Shown piece by piece: positions 40,675 to 51,802 of a stretch of DNA of 64,000 bases (the stretch's first letter is position 1; each line of letters opens with the position of its first letter). This DNA comes from an uncultured Verrucomicrobia subdivision 3 bacterium (GTDB lineage: Bacteria; Verrucomicrobiota; Verrucomicrobiia; Limisphaerales; UBA11358), in contig CAILMI010000046.1 in assembly GCA_903835255.1 (NCBI GenBank), positions 1-64,000 on the forward strand, read 5' to 3'. A program made the translations under genes and the position numbers. The notes below the pieces were generated by a model. It was not told the DNA's origin and made no database searches. It saw nothing but the letters and a program-made list of their open reading frames with translations.

Positions 40675-41804
40675 GCATGAAGGTAAAGATAGGCATCATT
40701 GGGTGCGGACTGATGGGGCGCGAAGTGGCGAGCGCATTAAGCCGTTGGTTTGTCCTGGAAGATCACCCTTGCCACCCAGAATTGGTTGCTGTTTGCGATC
40801 CGGTAGCCAGCCGGCGAGATTGGTTCCGTCGAGTGCCAACGGTGAGATTATTCGCCGCCGACCATCATGAACTGCTGAATTCATCCGAAATTGATGTCGT
40901 TTACGTCGCTGTCCCGCATAACCTCCACGAAAAAATCTACCTTGATGTTTTAAATTCGGGGAAAGATTTATTTGCAGAAAAACCTTTCGGTGTTGATCTT
41001 AGAGCGGCAAAAAATATTTCCTCTGATGCAACAAGATTAAAGCGGTTTGTTCGTTGCAGTTCTGAATTTCCATTCTTACCGGGCGGGCAGCGCGCTTTCG
41101 AAATTGCCAGAGGTGGCGGCTTGGGCCGCTTATTGGAGGTGCGCGCTGGCTTTCTTCATAGCAGTGATCTAGATCCTAACAAGCCCGCGAACTGGAAGCG
41201 GCGGAATGAAACCTGTGGCGAAATCGGAGTCATGGGCGATTTAGGTATGCACGTGGTTCATATCCCCTTCCGCCTTGGTTGGAAGCCTAAAACTGTTTAT
41301 GCCCAGTTGCAAAAATTTTATCCCCAGCGTCCCGGTGGAGCGGGTGGAAACGTGATCTGTGATACCTGGGATAATGCCACCCTCCATACCGGGGTAGATG
41401 TTGATGGTCATGAGATCCCAATGAGGCTCGAGATGAAACGGCTTGCCCCGGGAGAAACAAATACTTGGTTCGTTGAGATTCTTGGAACTGAGGGCGGGGT
41501 AAAATACAGCACCAAAGAGCCCAAGACACTCTGGACGTTTAAACGCGACAGGGAACAATGCTGGTTGCGCACCGACCTCGGTTTCAATGGACCCTTCACC
41601 ACAATTACAGGTGGTATTTTCGAACCCGGTTTCCCCGATTGCTTCCTCCAGATGTGGGCGTCATTTTTAGCTGAGCGCTGCGGCAAGCTAGGAGGGCGAT
41701 TCGGATGCGTGACTCCAGATGAAGCCACGATGAGTCATCAGCTTTTCGAATCGGCGCTAAAATCTCAAATTGAGAAAAATGCCATCCAAATCAACTGGGC
41801 TTAG
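40671..41804 (+). CDS. Gfo/Idh/MocA family oxidoreductase-like protein
   Basis: KIGIIGCGLMGREVASAL, DVVYVAVPHNLHEKIYLDVLNSGKDLFAEKPFGVDL, GVMGDLGMHVVHIPFRLG. Confidence 0.92.
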   Translation: MSMKVKIGIIGCGLMGREVASALSRWFVLEDHPCHPELVAVCDPVASRRDWFRRVPTVRLFAADHHELLNSSEIDVVYVAVPHNLHEKIYLDVLNSGKDLFAEKPFGVDLRAAKNISSDATRLKRFVRCSSEFPFLPGGQRAFEIARGGGLGRLLEVRAGFLHSSDLDPNKPANWKRRNETCGEIGVMGDLGMHVVHIPFRLGWKPKTVYAQLQKFYPQRPGGAGGNVICDTWDNATLHTGVDVDGHEIPMRLEMKRLAPGETNTWFVEILGTEGGVKYSTKEPKTLWTFKRDREQCWLRTDLGFNGPFTTITGGIFEPGFPDCFLQMWASFLAERCGKLGGRFGCVTPDEATMSHQLFESALKSQIEKNAIQINWA

Positions 41805-41822
41805 TAGGGCAAAATAATTTCT

Positions 41823-42398
41823 ATGAAACGGAGTGTTATAAACGGTCTGGTCCGATCCGCGGAAAAATGCTTTCGAGCCCACAGTTGGAGTCTTCCCCCT
41901 AAACCGCGATGGGACGTTACAGATTTTGGGCTCGGGGACTGGCAGCATTTTGGATTAGTTTTGGTCAACTTGGCAGAAGAGCAGGAATATTGTGAAAAAA
42001 TAATGTATGCCAAGGAAAAGATGCAGACTCCGGCTCATTGTCATTGGAAAAAAAAAGAAGATATAATCTGTCGTTGGGGAAAGCTGGCGGTGCAAGTTTG
42101 GGCTGGAATTCCTCATGAAAACCCTGTCAGCAATTTTATAATTTCTATTAATCACTCCCCGATGCCAATCATGTCCGGAAGAGTCGTCGAGTTGACCGCT
42201 GGTTCCCGAATCACCCTCCTGCCTGGAACGTTTCACGCGTTCTACCCCCTTTCTAAGGAATGTATTATTGGGGAGGTTTCCACAGCAAACGATGACCGAA
42301 ATGATAATTTCTTTTTTAACCCGGAAGTGGGTCGGTATCCCGGCATTGAGGAGGACGAAGCTGCCTATGTTCCTCTTATAAGCGACAAAAGCTTTTAA
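41823..42398 (+). CDS. D-lyxose/D-mannose ketol-isomerase-like cupin protein
   Basis: MKRSVINGLVRSAEKCFRAHSWSLPP, YCEKIMYAKEKMQTPAHCHWKKKEDIICRWGKLAVQVW, LTAGSRITLLPGTFHAFYPL, GEVSTANDDRNDNFF. Confidence 0.85.
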   Translation: MKRSVINGLVRSAEKCFRAHSWSLPPKPRWDVTDFGLGDWQHFGLVLVNLAEEQEYCEKIMYAKEKMQTPAHCHWKKKEDIICRWGKLAVQVWAGIPHENPVSNFIISINHSPMPIMSGRVVELTAGSRITLLPGTFHAFYPLSKECIIGEVSTANDDRNDNFFFNPEVGRYPGIEEDEAAYVPLISDKSF

Positions 42399-42399
42399 G

Positions 42400-43419
42400 A
42401 TGACACACCGTTCCGGCATTCTTGCGGGTGGAAATTGGATCGTGGATAAGCTGAAGCTGATTGACACCTATCCCCAACAAGATGCCCTGGCAAACATACT
42501 TGATGAAAAAGTTGGAAATGGCGGCAGCCCGTTCAACATACTACTGGATTTGGCAAATTTAGGCGCAAAATTTCCTTTAGCGGCAGTCGGATTAATTGGA
42601 AATGATGCGGATGGACAATGGGTTGTTAATCAATGTGTTCAAAAAAACGTTAATACCGATCAATTAACCAAATCCTCATTGTCCCATACATCTTACACCT
42701 ATGTGATGATGGCTCAAAAAACGGCGCGGCGAACTTTTTTTCATCAACGAGGTGTAAACGCCCTTCTGGACGACCCCCATTTTAACTTTGAGTCTAGTTC
42801 GGCTCGCATTTTTCATCTGGGATACTTGCTTTTGCTCGACCGATTAGATCAACCAGATGACGATTTTGGAACAGTAGCAGCCAGGGTGTTGCAGCGGGCA
42901 ACGCTTGCAGGTTTAAAGACGAGTATTGATTTGGTTAGCGAAGACAGTGACCGATTCAAAAAAATTGTACTGCCTGCACTGCCCCATGTTGATTATTGTT
43001 TTCTTAACGAATTCGAAATTGAACGCACGACTGGAATTCTCGTGCGGCAAAATGATAAAATAGATCATGTTGCCTTGAAAGCTGCTGCCGAAATCCTTAT
43101 TCAGGCAGGCGTCAGGGAATGGGTTGTAGTTCATTTTCCTGAAGGGGCTTGCGCGGTAGGCCGAAATGGACAGCTGCGAATGCAGGGCAGTCTTTGTGTG
43201 CCTCTGTCTAGAATTCGTGGAACGGTAGGTGCTGGCGATGCTTTTGCCGCCGGGGTGCTTTATGGTTTGCATGAAGGGTGCGATATGGAATCCGCCCTTA
43301 TTTACGGAGTTTGTGTGGCTGCTGCTTGTCTCTGTGAAGCCGGCTGTTCTGATGGCGTCCGCCCTCTCGAAGAATGCCTGATGCTAAAAAATGAGTTTGG
43401 CGTCCGTTCAGGTTTTTGA
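42400..43419 (+). CDS. PfkB-family carbohydrate kinase
   Basis: LAGGNWIVDKLK..., GGSPFNILLDLANLGAKFPLAAVGLIGNDADGQWV, RGTVGAGDAFAAGVLYGLHEG. Confidence 0.94.
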   Translation: MTHRSGILAGGNWIVDKLKLIDTYPQQDALANILDEKVGNGGSPFNILLDLANLGAKFPLAAVGLIGNDADGQWVVNQCVQKNVNTDQLTKSSLSHTSYTYVMMAQKTARRTFFHQRGVNALLDDPHFNFESSSARIFHLGYLLLLDRLDQPDDDFGTVAARVLQRATLAGLKTSIDLVSEDSDRFKKIVLPALPHVDYCFLNEFEIERTTGILVRQNDKIDHVALKAAAEILIQAGVREWVVVHFPEGACAVGRNGQLRMQGSLCVPLSRIRGTVGAGDAFAAGVLYGLHEGCDMESALIYGVCVAAACLCEAGCSDGVRPLEECLMLKNEFGVRSGF

Positions 43420-43548
43420 AACAAACATATATTGTATTTTTCATTTCCCGGTTTCCCTTTTTTAATACTTAATATTCGCTTAGATAAACGACGCTTTCAA
43501 CGCCGACAAAGTCACGGAATCGTTTTTTGGCCAGCGCGGATGGGATTC

Positions 43549-44778
43549 TCACGCCGGAAATTGCAGGTAGATCACCTTCAGATATTCCGCCTCTTTGAAT
43601 CCGGCCGGATGATCCGGCGGATGCTGGAGGGTTTTTAGTTCCCTGAATTGCCGGCCTGATTTAAGGGCCGCGCGACGCACGGCGTCAAAAAAATCCCCGG
43701 CCGGGACGTGGGCCGAGCAGGAACCGGCTACCAGGATTCCGTCCGGCGCCAGCTTGGCGATGCCCAGGGAGTTGAGTCGTTCGTAGGCGCGCACGGCGCC
43801 GTCGCGTTCGGTCGCGCGTTTGGCCAGTGAAGGGGGGTCCAGCACAATCAGATCAAATAGGGTGCCGCCGGTCCCGAGCCATTCGAAGGCATCCGCCTGC
43901 ACTGTTTCATGGCGGCACGACGCCACGCCCGGAAAGTGTGTGTTCAGAGCAAAGTTCCGCTTTGCCGAGTCCAAGGCGTGCGCGCTGATGTCGAGGTCGG
44001 TCACCGAGAGGGCGCCGCCGCGGGCGGCATAGACCGAGAACCCCCCGGAGAAACTGAACGCATTGAGCATCCGCCGCCCGCGTGCCAGGGATTCCACCTC
44101 GCGCCGGTTCTCGCGCTGATCCAGGAAAAAACCGGTCTTTTGTCCCTGCAACACTTCGGCCTCAAAGCGCACGCGGTTCTCCAGGAAAACGACGGATCCG
44201 GACGGGGGCTCGCCCAAAAGAATCTGGCCATCGCGCCGCTGAAATGATTTTTCCGCCACCGCCCGGATGTTCCGGCTCAGTCGCAGGACGATTCGATCTG
44301 CCGGGATTTTCTCCCGGAACAGGGCCGTGATCTCCGCGAGTCGGGGGAGCCAGGCTGCCGTGTAGATTTTCAGAACGAGCGTGGTGTCGTAGCGGTCCAG
44401 CACCAGCCCGGGCCAGCCATCGCTCTCGCCGTGGATCAGCCGGTAGCCGGTGGTGCCGGCGTCAAACCCCTCCCGGCGACGGTCGAGCGCCTGCTCGAGG
44501 CGCGTCTGCCACCAGGCCGCATCGATGGTAGCGGGCTTGCCCGCGTGCAGGATGCGGACGCGGATCGGCGAATCGGGGTCGAACAATCCCACGGCCAGGA
44601 ATTTGTCTTTGCGGTCGAAGATCACAGCCAGTTCGCCCGACTGCCCGGCCCGGTTCAATTCGTGGATGCTGTCGGCGAACAGCCAGGGGTGGCCGCCGCG
44701 CACGATGGATTCCGCGGCGGCGGTGATGCGCAGACGCAGGCGGGTGACCGCCGGGGGATTCGCCGCGGGCGGATTCAT
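43549..44778 (-). CDS. Class I SAM-dependent rRNA methyltransferase (RlmI-like)
   Basis: PUA-like N-terminus ([16 protein letters not shown]), [56 protein letters not shown]. Confidence 0.92.
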   Translation of the reverse strand: MNPPAANPPAVTRLRLRITAAAESIVRGGHPWLFADSIHELNRAGQSGELAVIFDRKDKFLAVGLFDPDSPIRVRILHAGKPATIDAAWWQTRLEQALDRRREGFDAGTTGYRLIHGESDGWPGLVLDRYDTTLVLKIYTAAWLPRLAEITALFREKIPADRIVLRLSRNIRAVAEKSFQRRDGQILLGEPPSGSVVFLENRVRFEAEVLQGQKTGFFLDQRENRREVESLARGRRMLNAFSFSGGFSVYAARGGALSVTDLDISAHALDSAKRNFALNTHFPGVASCRHETVQADAFEWLGTGGTLFDLIVLDPPSLAKRATERDGAVRAYERLNSLGIAKLAPDGILVAGSCSAHVPAGDFFDAVRRAALKSGRQFRELKTLQHPPDHPAGFKEAEYLKVIYLQFPA

Positions 44779-45743
44779 TATTCCAGCCCGCAGTTTTTAC
44801 GGGCGCGCTTCAAAACGGGCTGCGCAACGGCGCGGGCTTTGGCGGCGCCCGCGGCGAGCACGCCGTGGACGTAATCCAAGTTGCCCGCCAGCTCCGCACG
44901 CTTCTTCCGCGCATCGGAAAAATGCTCCCAGTAGTGCTCGAACAGCCCCTTCTTCAGATCGCCGTACCCGAGTCCTCCGGCGCGCAGGCGGGTTTCGAAA
45001 TCCAGGCAGACGTCCGCAGGCGCCACGAGTTTCAGAAGTTGGATGGCGAGGTTTTGGTCGGCGTCCGGCTTGGGTTCCTCGGGCGTGCGCGAGTCCATCC
45101 GGATCCCCATGACCTTTTTCCGAAGCAGCTTTTCCTCGCCGAAAATCTCCAGCGTGTTGCCGTAGCTCTTGCTCATCTTCTCGCCGTCCAGGCCGGGCAC
45201 CTTGGCCGTCTCCCCCCGGATCTGCGGCTCAGGAATCACAAAGGTCGGGCCGTACTGCTCGTTGAATTTGATGGCGATATCGCGCGTCACTTCCACGTGC
45301 TGCTTCTGGTCCTGACCGACCGGGACGATGTGGGAATCGTAGATGAGGATGTCGGCCGCCATCAGCACTGGGTAGGCGAAGAGCCCGTGGTTCACCGGCA
45401 GCCCCTTGGCGGACTTGTCTTTGAAGGAATGACACTTCTCCAGCAGGCTCATGGGCGTGAGCGTGGAGAGAATCCAGGCCAGCTCGGTGACTTCGGGGAC
45501 GTCGGACTGCCGGAAAAAAACCGACTTCTGGGGGTCGAGGCCGCAGGCGAGGAAATCCAGCGCCACGTCGAGCGTGTTCCTGCGGCGCGCGTCGGCATCA
45601 AACAGCGAGGTCATGGAGTGGTAATCCGCGATGAAATAAAACGCCTCGCCCCGGGCCTGCAATTCGATGGCGGGGCGCATCATCCCGAAATAGTTTCCCA
45701 GGTGCAGCGCGCCGCTGGGCTGGATGCCGGATAGGATTCGCAT
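44778..45743 (-). CDS. trpS: Tryptophanyl-tRNA synthetase
   Basis: [66 protein letters not shown]. Confidence 0.97.
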   Translation of the reverse strand: MRILSGIQPSGALHLGNYFGMMRPAIELQARGEAFYFIADYHSMTSLFDADARRRNTLDVALDFLACGLDPQKSVFFRQSDVPEVTELAWILSTLTPMSLLEKCHSFKDKSAKGLPVNHGLFAYPVLMAADILIYDSHIVPVGQDQKQHVEVTRDIAIKFNEQYGPTFVIPEPQIRGETAKVPGLDGEKMSKSYGNTLEIFGEEKLLRKKVMGIRMDSRTPEEPKPDADQNLAIQLLKLVAPADVCLDFETRLRAGGLGYGDLKKGLFEHYWEHFSDARKKRAELAGNLDYVHGVLAAGAAKARAVAQPVLKRARKNCGLE

Positions 45744-45892
45744 GGGAGCAGGCTAATGGATAATCCTCTGGGAGCCAACCTTGAACCGTCTTGAACCGTC
45801 TCACCGTCGTCTAGGTCTCTATCGTCCAGGTTGCGTTCTGATTTGCGTCTTGCAAACGGGGTGTATTATCGTTTCAATGTTCGACCGCGGTT

Positions 45893-45968
<76 letters not shown>

Positions 45969-46143
45969 CGTTTCAAATACCCTCACAGCTTCCGTTTCTT
46001 AGTTGCTTCCCTCTCAATAATCAAAAGTAGATTGAAATCATTCTCCGCCATCGCCTGATTGCAGATCCTTTTTTTAAAAAATACCTTGGCGGTCCCGGGG
46101 CGTTTCGTCCTTCCGGGCGGGCCTTGAGTTTGTAAGCAAAAAA

Positions 46144-46170
46144 ACTGGGAGCCGGAGGGCGGCTCCCGGT
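46144..46170 (-). terminator. Intrinsic terminator downstream of 46188..46736
   Basis: On minus strand ACCGGGAGCCG-ccctc-CGGCTCCCAGT followed by TTTTT. Confidence 0.8.
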
Positions 46171-46187
46171 GGGGAAGGGGGGCTGGA

Positions 46188-46736
46188 TCAGAACGACCAG
46201 TTGACGATGGGAAAACCGGTCGCGAGTTTGTCCGGGAATTCCTTGAACCAGGGATTGTTCCGAGCAATGTTCGCGAGGCCGATTTGCACGCCGTGTAGGT
46301 TTTCGGCGTAGTTCACCAGCCCCACTTGAAGGCCGTGAAATTCTTGGGCAGAGTTGAAAATCCAAGCAGATTGCAATCCCGTGAACGTGCCCTTGGACAG
46401 GTTGACCAGGGGAAGATAAAAGCCCCCCTGCCACCCCACAAAACTGACCCCGCTGTAGTTGACTAATCCCCACGAGACGCCGGTGTAGGAATCGGCATAG
46501 TTGAAAAGGCCCCAGCTGAAGCCGGCGCTGTCGCCGGTGCTGCCGTTGACGAGGCCCAGGGCGACGCCCTGTTGCGGGTTTTCACCCCAGAGACTCAAGG
46601 ACAAGCCGCGGATTTCAGCGGTCTTGGAATGAAGGGCGATTTCCGGGGTCAGCGAAGCCTGGAAGGGGTGCGACTCCTCGGCCGATGCCGCAGCAACGCA
46701 GAAGCAGAGGAAGGCGAAAGAGAGTGTTTTTTTCAT
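46188..46736 (-). CDS. Secreted repeat protein (LA_2272-type surface-repeat-like)
   Basis: Signal peptide; repeats GVSWGLVNYSG, GLQSAWIFNSAQ, GLQVGLVNYAENLHGVQIGLANIARNN. Confidence 0.7.
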   Translation of the reverse strand: MKKTLSFAFLCFCVAAASAEESHPFQASLTPEIALHSKTAEIRGLSLSLWGENPQQGVALGLVNGSTGDSAGFSWGLFNYADSYTGVSWGLVNYSGVSFVGWQGGFYLPLVNLSKGTFTGLQSAWIFNSAQEFHGLQVGLVNYAENLHGVQIGLANIARNNPWFKEFPDKLATGFPIVNWSF

Positions 46737-46806
46737 AGAAAAAGTGTTTAAAGAGCATGGCGTTTTCAGGGGCTAAAACGCAAGCGTTGTCGGCAAAAAT
46801 GTCGGC

Positions 46807-46838
46807 AAAAAAACCGGGAGCCGGCGAGCGGCTCCCGG
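46807..46838 (-). terminator. Intrinsic terminator downstream of 46857..47351
   Basis: On minus strand CCGGGAGCCGctcgCCGGCTCCCGG + TTTTTTT. Confidence 0.93.
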
Positions 46839-46856
46839 TGGGGAAGGCGGGCTGGA

Positions 46857-47351
46857 TTAGAACGACCAGTTGACGATAGGGAAACCGGTCGCGAGTTTGT
46901 CCGGGAATTCCTTGAACCAGGGATTGTTCCGAGCAATGTTGGCGAAGCCGATTTGCACGCCGTGCAGGTTTTCGGCGTAGTTCACGAAGCCCATTTGCAG
47001 GCCCGTGCATTTACCGGTCGAATAGTTCACCAGCCCCGCCTGCCAGCCCAGGAAGTCGGTCTTGCTCAGGTTCACCATGGACCATTGGACGCCCTTGTAC
47101 GAATCCGCGTAATTGACAAAGAACGCCCAGCTGAACCCGCTGCTCTCGCCGGTGCTGCCGTTGACAAAGCCGAAGTTAAAGCTGTGCTGCGGGTTTTCGC
47201 CCCAGACATCCAGCGCGATGCCGCGGATTTCAGTGGTCTTGGGTTGGACGGCGATGTCCGGGGTCAGCGAGGCCTGGAAGAACGGGGCGTCTTCCGCCTT
47301 TAAGCCGACGGTGCCAAGGACGAGAACTGCGAGGAGGAGTGTTTTTTTCAT
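46857..47351 (-). CDS. Secreted repeat protein, tandem paralog of 46188..46736
   Basis: Start MKKTLLLAVLVLGTVGLKAED; shares the C-terminus NYAENLHGVQIG(L/F)ANIARNNPWFKEFPDKLATGFPIVNWSF with its neighbour. Confidence 0.75.
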   Translation of the reverse strand: MKKTLLLAVLVLGTVGLKAEDAPFFQASLTPDIAVQPKTTEIRGIALDVWGENPQHSFNFGFVNGSTGESSGFSWAFFVNYADSYKGVQWSMVNLSKTDFLGWQAGLVNYSTGKCTGLQMGFVNYAENLHGVQIGFANIARNNPWFKEFPDKLATGFPIVNWSF

Positions 47352-47424
47352 GGTTGTATTGATGGTTAAGGTGGACCGACTCCGACACGCCCACCCTAAT
47401 CTTAAAAAATGCCGGTGCAACAAG

Positions 47425-47462
47425 AAAAAAACCGGCGGCCCATGACAGGTCGCCGGTTTTTT
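47425..47462. terminator. Bidirectional intrinsic terminator downstream of eno
   Basis: AAAAAACCGGCG-gcccatgacaggt-CGCCGGTTTTTT. Confidence 0.85.
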
Positions 47463-47474
47463 AGGATTCCAGAA

Positions 47475-48866
<1,392 letters not shown>

Positions 48867-49095
48867 TCAGAGGGCGGATTCATCCCTAAAGGCAGTGGGC
48901 AGATGAAACGGCTAAGGCGATTCGATGGATTGCCGGTGTATGGTTCGGGGGCGTGATGATTCAGGCGGGCTGGGCTGGATTGCACTGGTGGCTGGGTTGC
49001 GATCGCGGGTTGTGGGCTCGACTCATGAACCGAGTCATTATCAAATTCACGTTGCCTCAGGCTCCCGTTTGAAATAAGTTGGCAGCTGTCTTTGT

Positions 49096-49968
49096 ATGAA
49101 AATCTTTATTGATGGGAAATATTTTGATGAACGGACCGCCAAGGTTTCCGTGTTCGACCACGGGCTGCTTTACGGCGACGGTATTTTTGAGGGCATCCGT
49201 ATTTACAACGGCCGCGTCTTCAAGCTGAGGGAGCACATTGACCGGCTGTTTTATTCGGCCAAGGCAATCTTGCTTGAGATTCCCATGACGCGGGCGGCGC
49301 TGATCAAGGCGACGGTGGAAACGTGCCGGAAAAACAAGCTCCGCGCCGGGTACATCCGCCTGATTGTGACGCGGGGCCGTGGCACGCTGGGCCTGAACCC
49401 GCGCAGCTGCAAGAACCCGTCGGTCATCATCATCGCCGACAAGATTCAGGTTTATCCGCAGGGGCTGTACGCGCGCGGGATGGAGATTGTGACGGTGCCG
49501 ACCGTGCGCAACCTGCACAGCGCGGTGAATCCGGCCATCAAGTCGCTGAATTACCTAAACAACATCCTGGCCAAGATCGAGGCGAACAACGCGGGCGTGG
49601 AGGAGGCGGTGATGCTCAACGCGGAGGGGTTCGTGGCCGAGTGCACGGCGGACAATCTGTTCATTATTAAGAACGGCGAGGTGTTCACGCCGCCGAACTC
49701 AGCGGGCGCCCTATACGGCATCACCCGCCAGACGGTGATCGATTTGGCGCACGCCGCCGGCCTTAAGGTTTCGGAGCCGAACCTCACGCGCTATGATCTG
49801 TTCAATGCGGACGAGTGTTTTCTGACCGGCACGGGCGCCGAGATCATGCCGGTGGTGAAGATCGACGGGCGTGTGATCGGAAACGGCAAGCCGGGGAAAC
49901 TCACGCGCGCGCTGGTTGAGAAATACCACGGGTTGACGAAGGTCACCGGCGAGCCGATATACAGTTAG
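49096..49968 (+). CDS. ilvE: Branched-chain amino acid aminotransferase (class IV PLP)
   Basis: VSVFDHGLLYGDGIFEGIRIYNGRVFKLREHIDRL, SLNYLNNILAKIEAN, EAVMLNAEGFVAECTADNLFII, ECFLTGTGAEIMPVVKIDGRVIG. Confidence 0.92.
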   Translation: MKIFIDGKYFDERTAKVSVFDHGLLYGDGIFEGIRIYNGRVFKLREHIDRLFYSAKAILLEIPMTRAALIKATVETCRKNKLRAGYIRLIVTRGRGTLGLNPRSCKNPSVIIIADKIQVYPQGLYARGMEIVTVPTVRNLHSAVNPAIKSLNYLNNILAKIEANNAGVEEAVMLNAEGFVAECTADNLFIIKNGEVFTPPNSAGALYGITRQTVIDLAHAAGLKVSEPNLTRYDLFNADECFLTGTGAEIMPVVKIDGRVIGNGKPGKLTRALVEKYHGLTKVTGEPIYS

Positions 49969-49992
49969 GATTTCGGGTCCGCACCAGATTTT

Positions 49993-50514
49993 ATGCAATG
50001 TTCCGTCTGCAAAGAAAAACCGGCGACCGTCTTTCTCACCCACATTGAGAATGACAAGATGCACAAGGTGAACCTGTGCGAGGACTGCGCCAAGACCAAG
50101 GGGGTGGATAATCCCACGACCTTCTCGCTGGCGGATGCGGATCTGTTGCTGGGGCTGGGGGCGTCGCAGGAAATCACGCAGACCCCGGGCGGGGCGGATT
50201 TGAAATGTCCGCGATGCGGTTTTTCGCAGGCGGACTTCAAAAAAACGGGGCGGCTGGGGTGCCCGGAATGTTATCAGGTTTTTGCCGGGGGGCTGGAAGG
50301 TCTGCTCAAGACGATGCACAAGGGAACCCGGCACACCGGCAAGGCGCCGGAAGCGCTCCGTCAGCTGCGTGACACGACCGAACGACTCAAGTCGCTCCAA
50401 AAGAAGCTGGCCAAGGCCATTGAATCAGAAGATTTCGAGCAGGCCGCGCAGCTGCGGGATGAACTGAAGCAGCTGAACGAGTCTCCACCCCCCTCGGCCA
50501 AGTCGGCGCCATGA
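49993..50514 (+). CDS. mcsA: McsA-like protein (UvrB/UvrC motif, Cys-pair zinc motifs)
   Basis: MQCSVCKEKPATVFLTHIENDKMHKVNLCEDCAK; CPRCGFSQADFKKTGRLGCPECYQVF; AIESEDFEQAAQLRDELKQL; upstream of mcsB. Confidence 0.88.
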   Translation: MQCSVCKEKPATVFLTHIENDKMHKVNLCEDCAKTKGVDNPTTFSLADADLLLGLGASQEITQTPGGADLKCPRCGFSQADFKKTGRLGCPECYQVFAGGLEGLLKTMHKGTRHTGKAPEALRQLRDTTERLKSLQKKLAKAIESEDFEQAAQLRDELKQLNESPPPSAKSAP

Positions 50515-50602
50515 ACGGTACCCCATTTAGAGCCCTCGTTATTTACGGGCTAGCCTTAAAAAATCCGAAAATTTTTCGCACTCAATCGGACGACAACACA
50601 CC

Positions 50603-51691
50603 ATGGACATCCACGAATTTTTGATCACGCCGGCAGAGGCGGCTCGGCTCAGCGGCCCGCATGACCGCATCGTGATGTCCAGCCGGGTGCGGCTGGCTCG
50701 CAATCTCAAGGGCGCCGCGTTTCCTGGCTGGGCCAAAAAGCCCGAGCGCATCAAGGTGCTGGAGACGGTCCGGCCCGCCGTGGAAAGCCTGACGGAAATG
50801 AAGGGCGCCTTTTCCGAGGTGATGGACAATCTGGGCCCGCTCGACAAGCAGATCCTAGTCGAGCGCCATCTCATCAGCCGCGAGCACGCCGCCAAAAGTT
50901 CCGGCAGCGGGCTGGTTCTCAACCGGGAGGAGACCTTCTGTGTGCTAATCAACGAGGAAGATCACCTGCGGATGCAGGCGTTACGGCCAGGGCTGCAGCT
51001 GCGCCAGGCCTGGAGCGCGATTGACCGCCTGGATTCCGCCCTGGAAAAGAAGCTGGAATACGCCTTCAGCAACGAGCTGGGCTATCTGACGGCCTGCCCG
51101 ACGAATTTGGGCACGGGCATCCGCGTCAGCGCCATGCTGCATCTGCCGGGTCTGGTGCTGGCCGAGCAGATCAACCCCATCATTCAGTCCGTCAATAAGC
51201 TCGGCCTGGCGGTGCGCGGGCTTTACGGCGAGGGCACCGAGGCCCTGGGCAACGTGTTCCAGGTTTCCAACCAGATGACTTTAGGTGAAAGCGAGACCAC
51301 CATTGTCGAGCGGCTGGACAAGGTGCTGCTGCAGATCATCGAGCACGAGGAGAATGCGCGGCAGACCTTGCTGGAGAAAAAGACCAAGTCGGTTTACAAC
51401 CATATCGGGCGCGCCTACGGGATTCTGGCCAATGCCCACAGCATTTCCTCCAAGGAGACCATGAACCTGCTGTCGCTGATGCGGCTGGGCGTGGAATTGG
51501 GGCTGTTTCCGGAGGTGGACCGGGCGCTGGTGGATGAGCTGTTCATCCTCACGCAGCCGGCGCATTTACAGAAGCAGTTCTCCGATAAGCTGTCCGCCGA
51601 GGAGCGCGACCTGCTGCGTTCGGACATGGTGCGCGACCGCCTGAAAAATGTCAGCCGCCCCAGCGTGAAACCCCCGAAGCCGGGGAATTGA
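50603..51691 (+). CDS. mcsB: Protein-arginine kinase
   Basis: IVMSSRVRLARNLKGAAFPGWA, LVERHLISREHA, CVLINEEDHLRMQAL, LGYLTACPTNLGTGIRVSAMLHLPGL, RGLYGEGTEALGNVFQVSNQ. Confidence 0.95.
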   Translation: MDIHEFLITPAEAARLSGPHDRIVMSSRVRLARNLKGAAFPGWAKKPERIKVLETVRPAVESLTEMKGAFSEVMDNLGPLDKQILVERHLISREHAAKSSGSGLVLNREETFCVLINEEDHLRMQALRPGLQLRQAWSAIDRLDSALEKKLEYAFSNELGYLTACPTNLGTGIRVSAMLHLPGLVLAEQINPIIQSVNKLGLAVRGLYGEGTEALGNVFQVSNQMTLGESETTIVERLDKVLLQIIEHEENARQTLLEKKTKSVYNHIGRAYGILANAHSISSKETMNLLSLMRLGVELGLFPEVDRALVDELFILTQPAHLQKQFSDKLSAEERDLLRSDMVRDRLKNVSRPSVKPPKPGN

Positions 51692-51802
51692 GCTGGCGCG
51701 CCGGGGCGGGGTGCCAGGTGATGTCGTCGTATTTTTTTGGCGGCGCTCCCTTATTCAAACGCATTGGACAAACGATTCGATTCGTAGCATCCTTTTCTTA
51801 CT

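Noticed and set aside
44865-45734. 289-aa ORF on + strand
   Set aside because: Antisense of trpS.
45780-45801. Tandem 'CTTGAACCGT' duplication upstream of trpS
   Set aside because: Very short two-copy repeat; too little to support a function.
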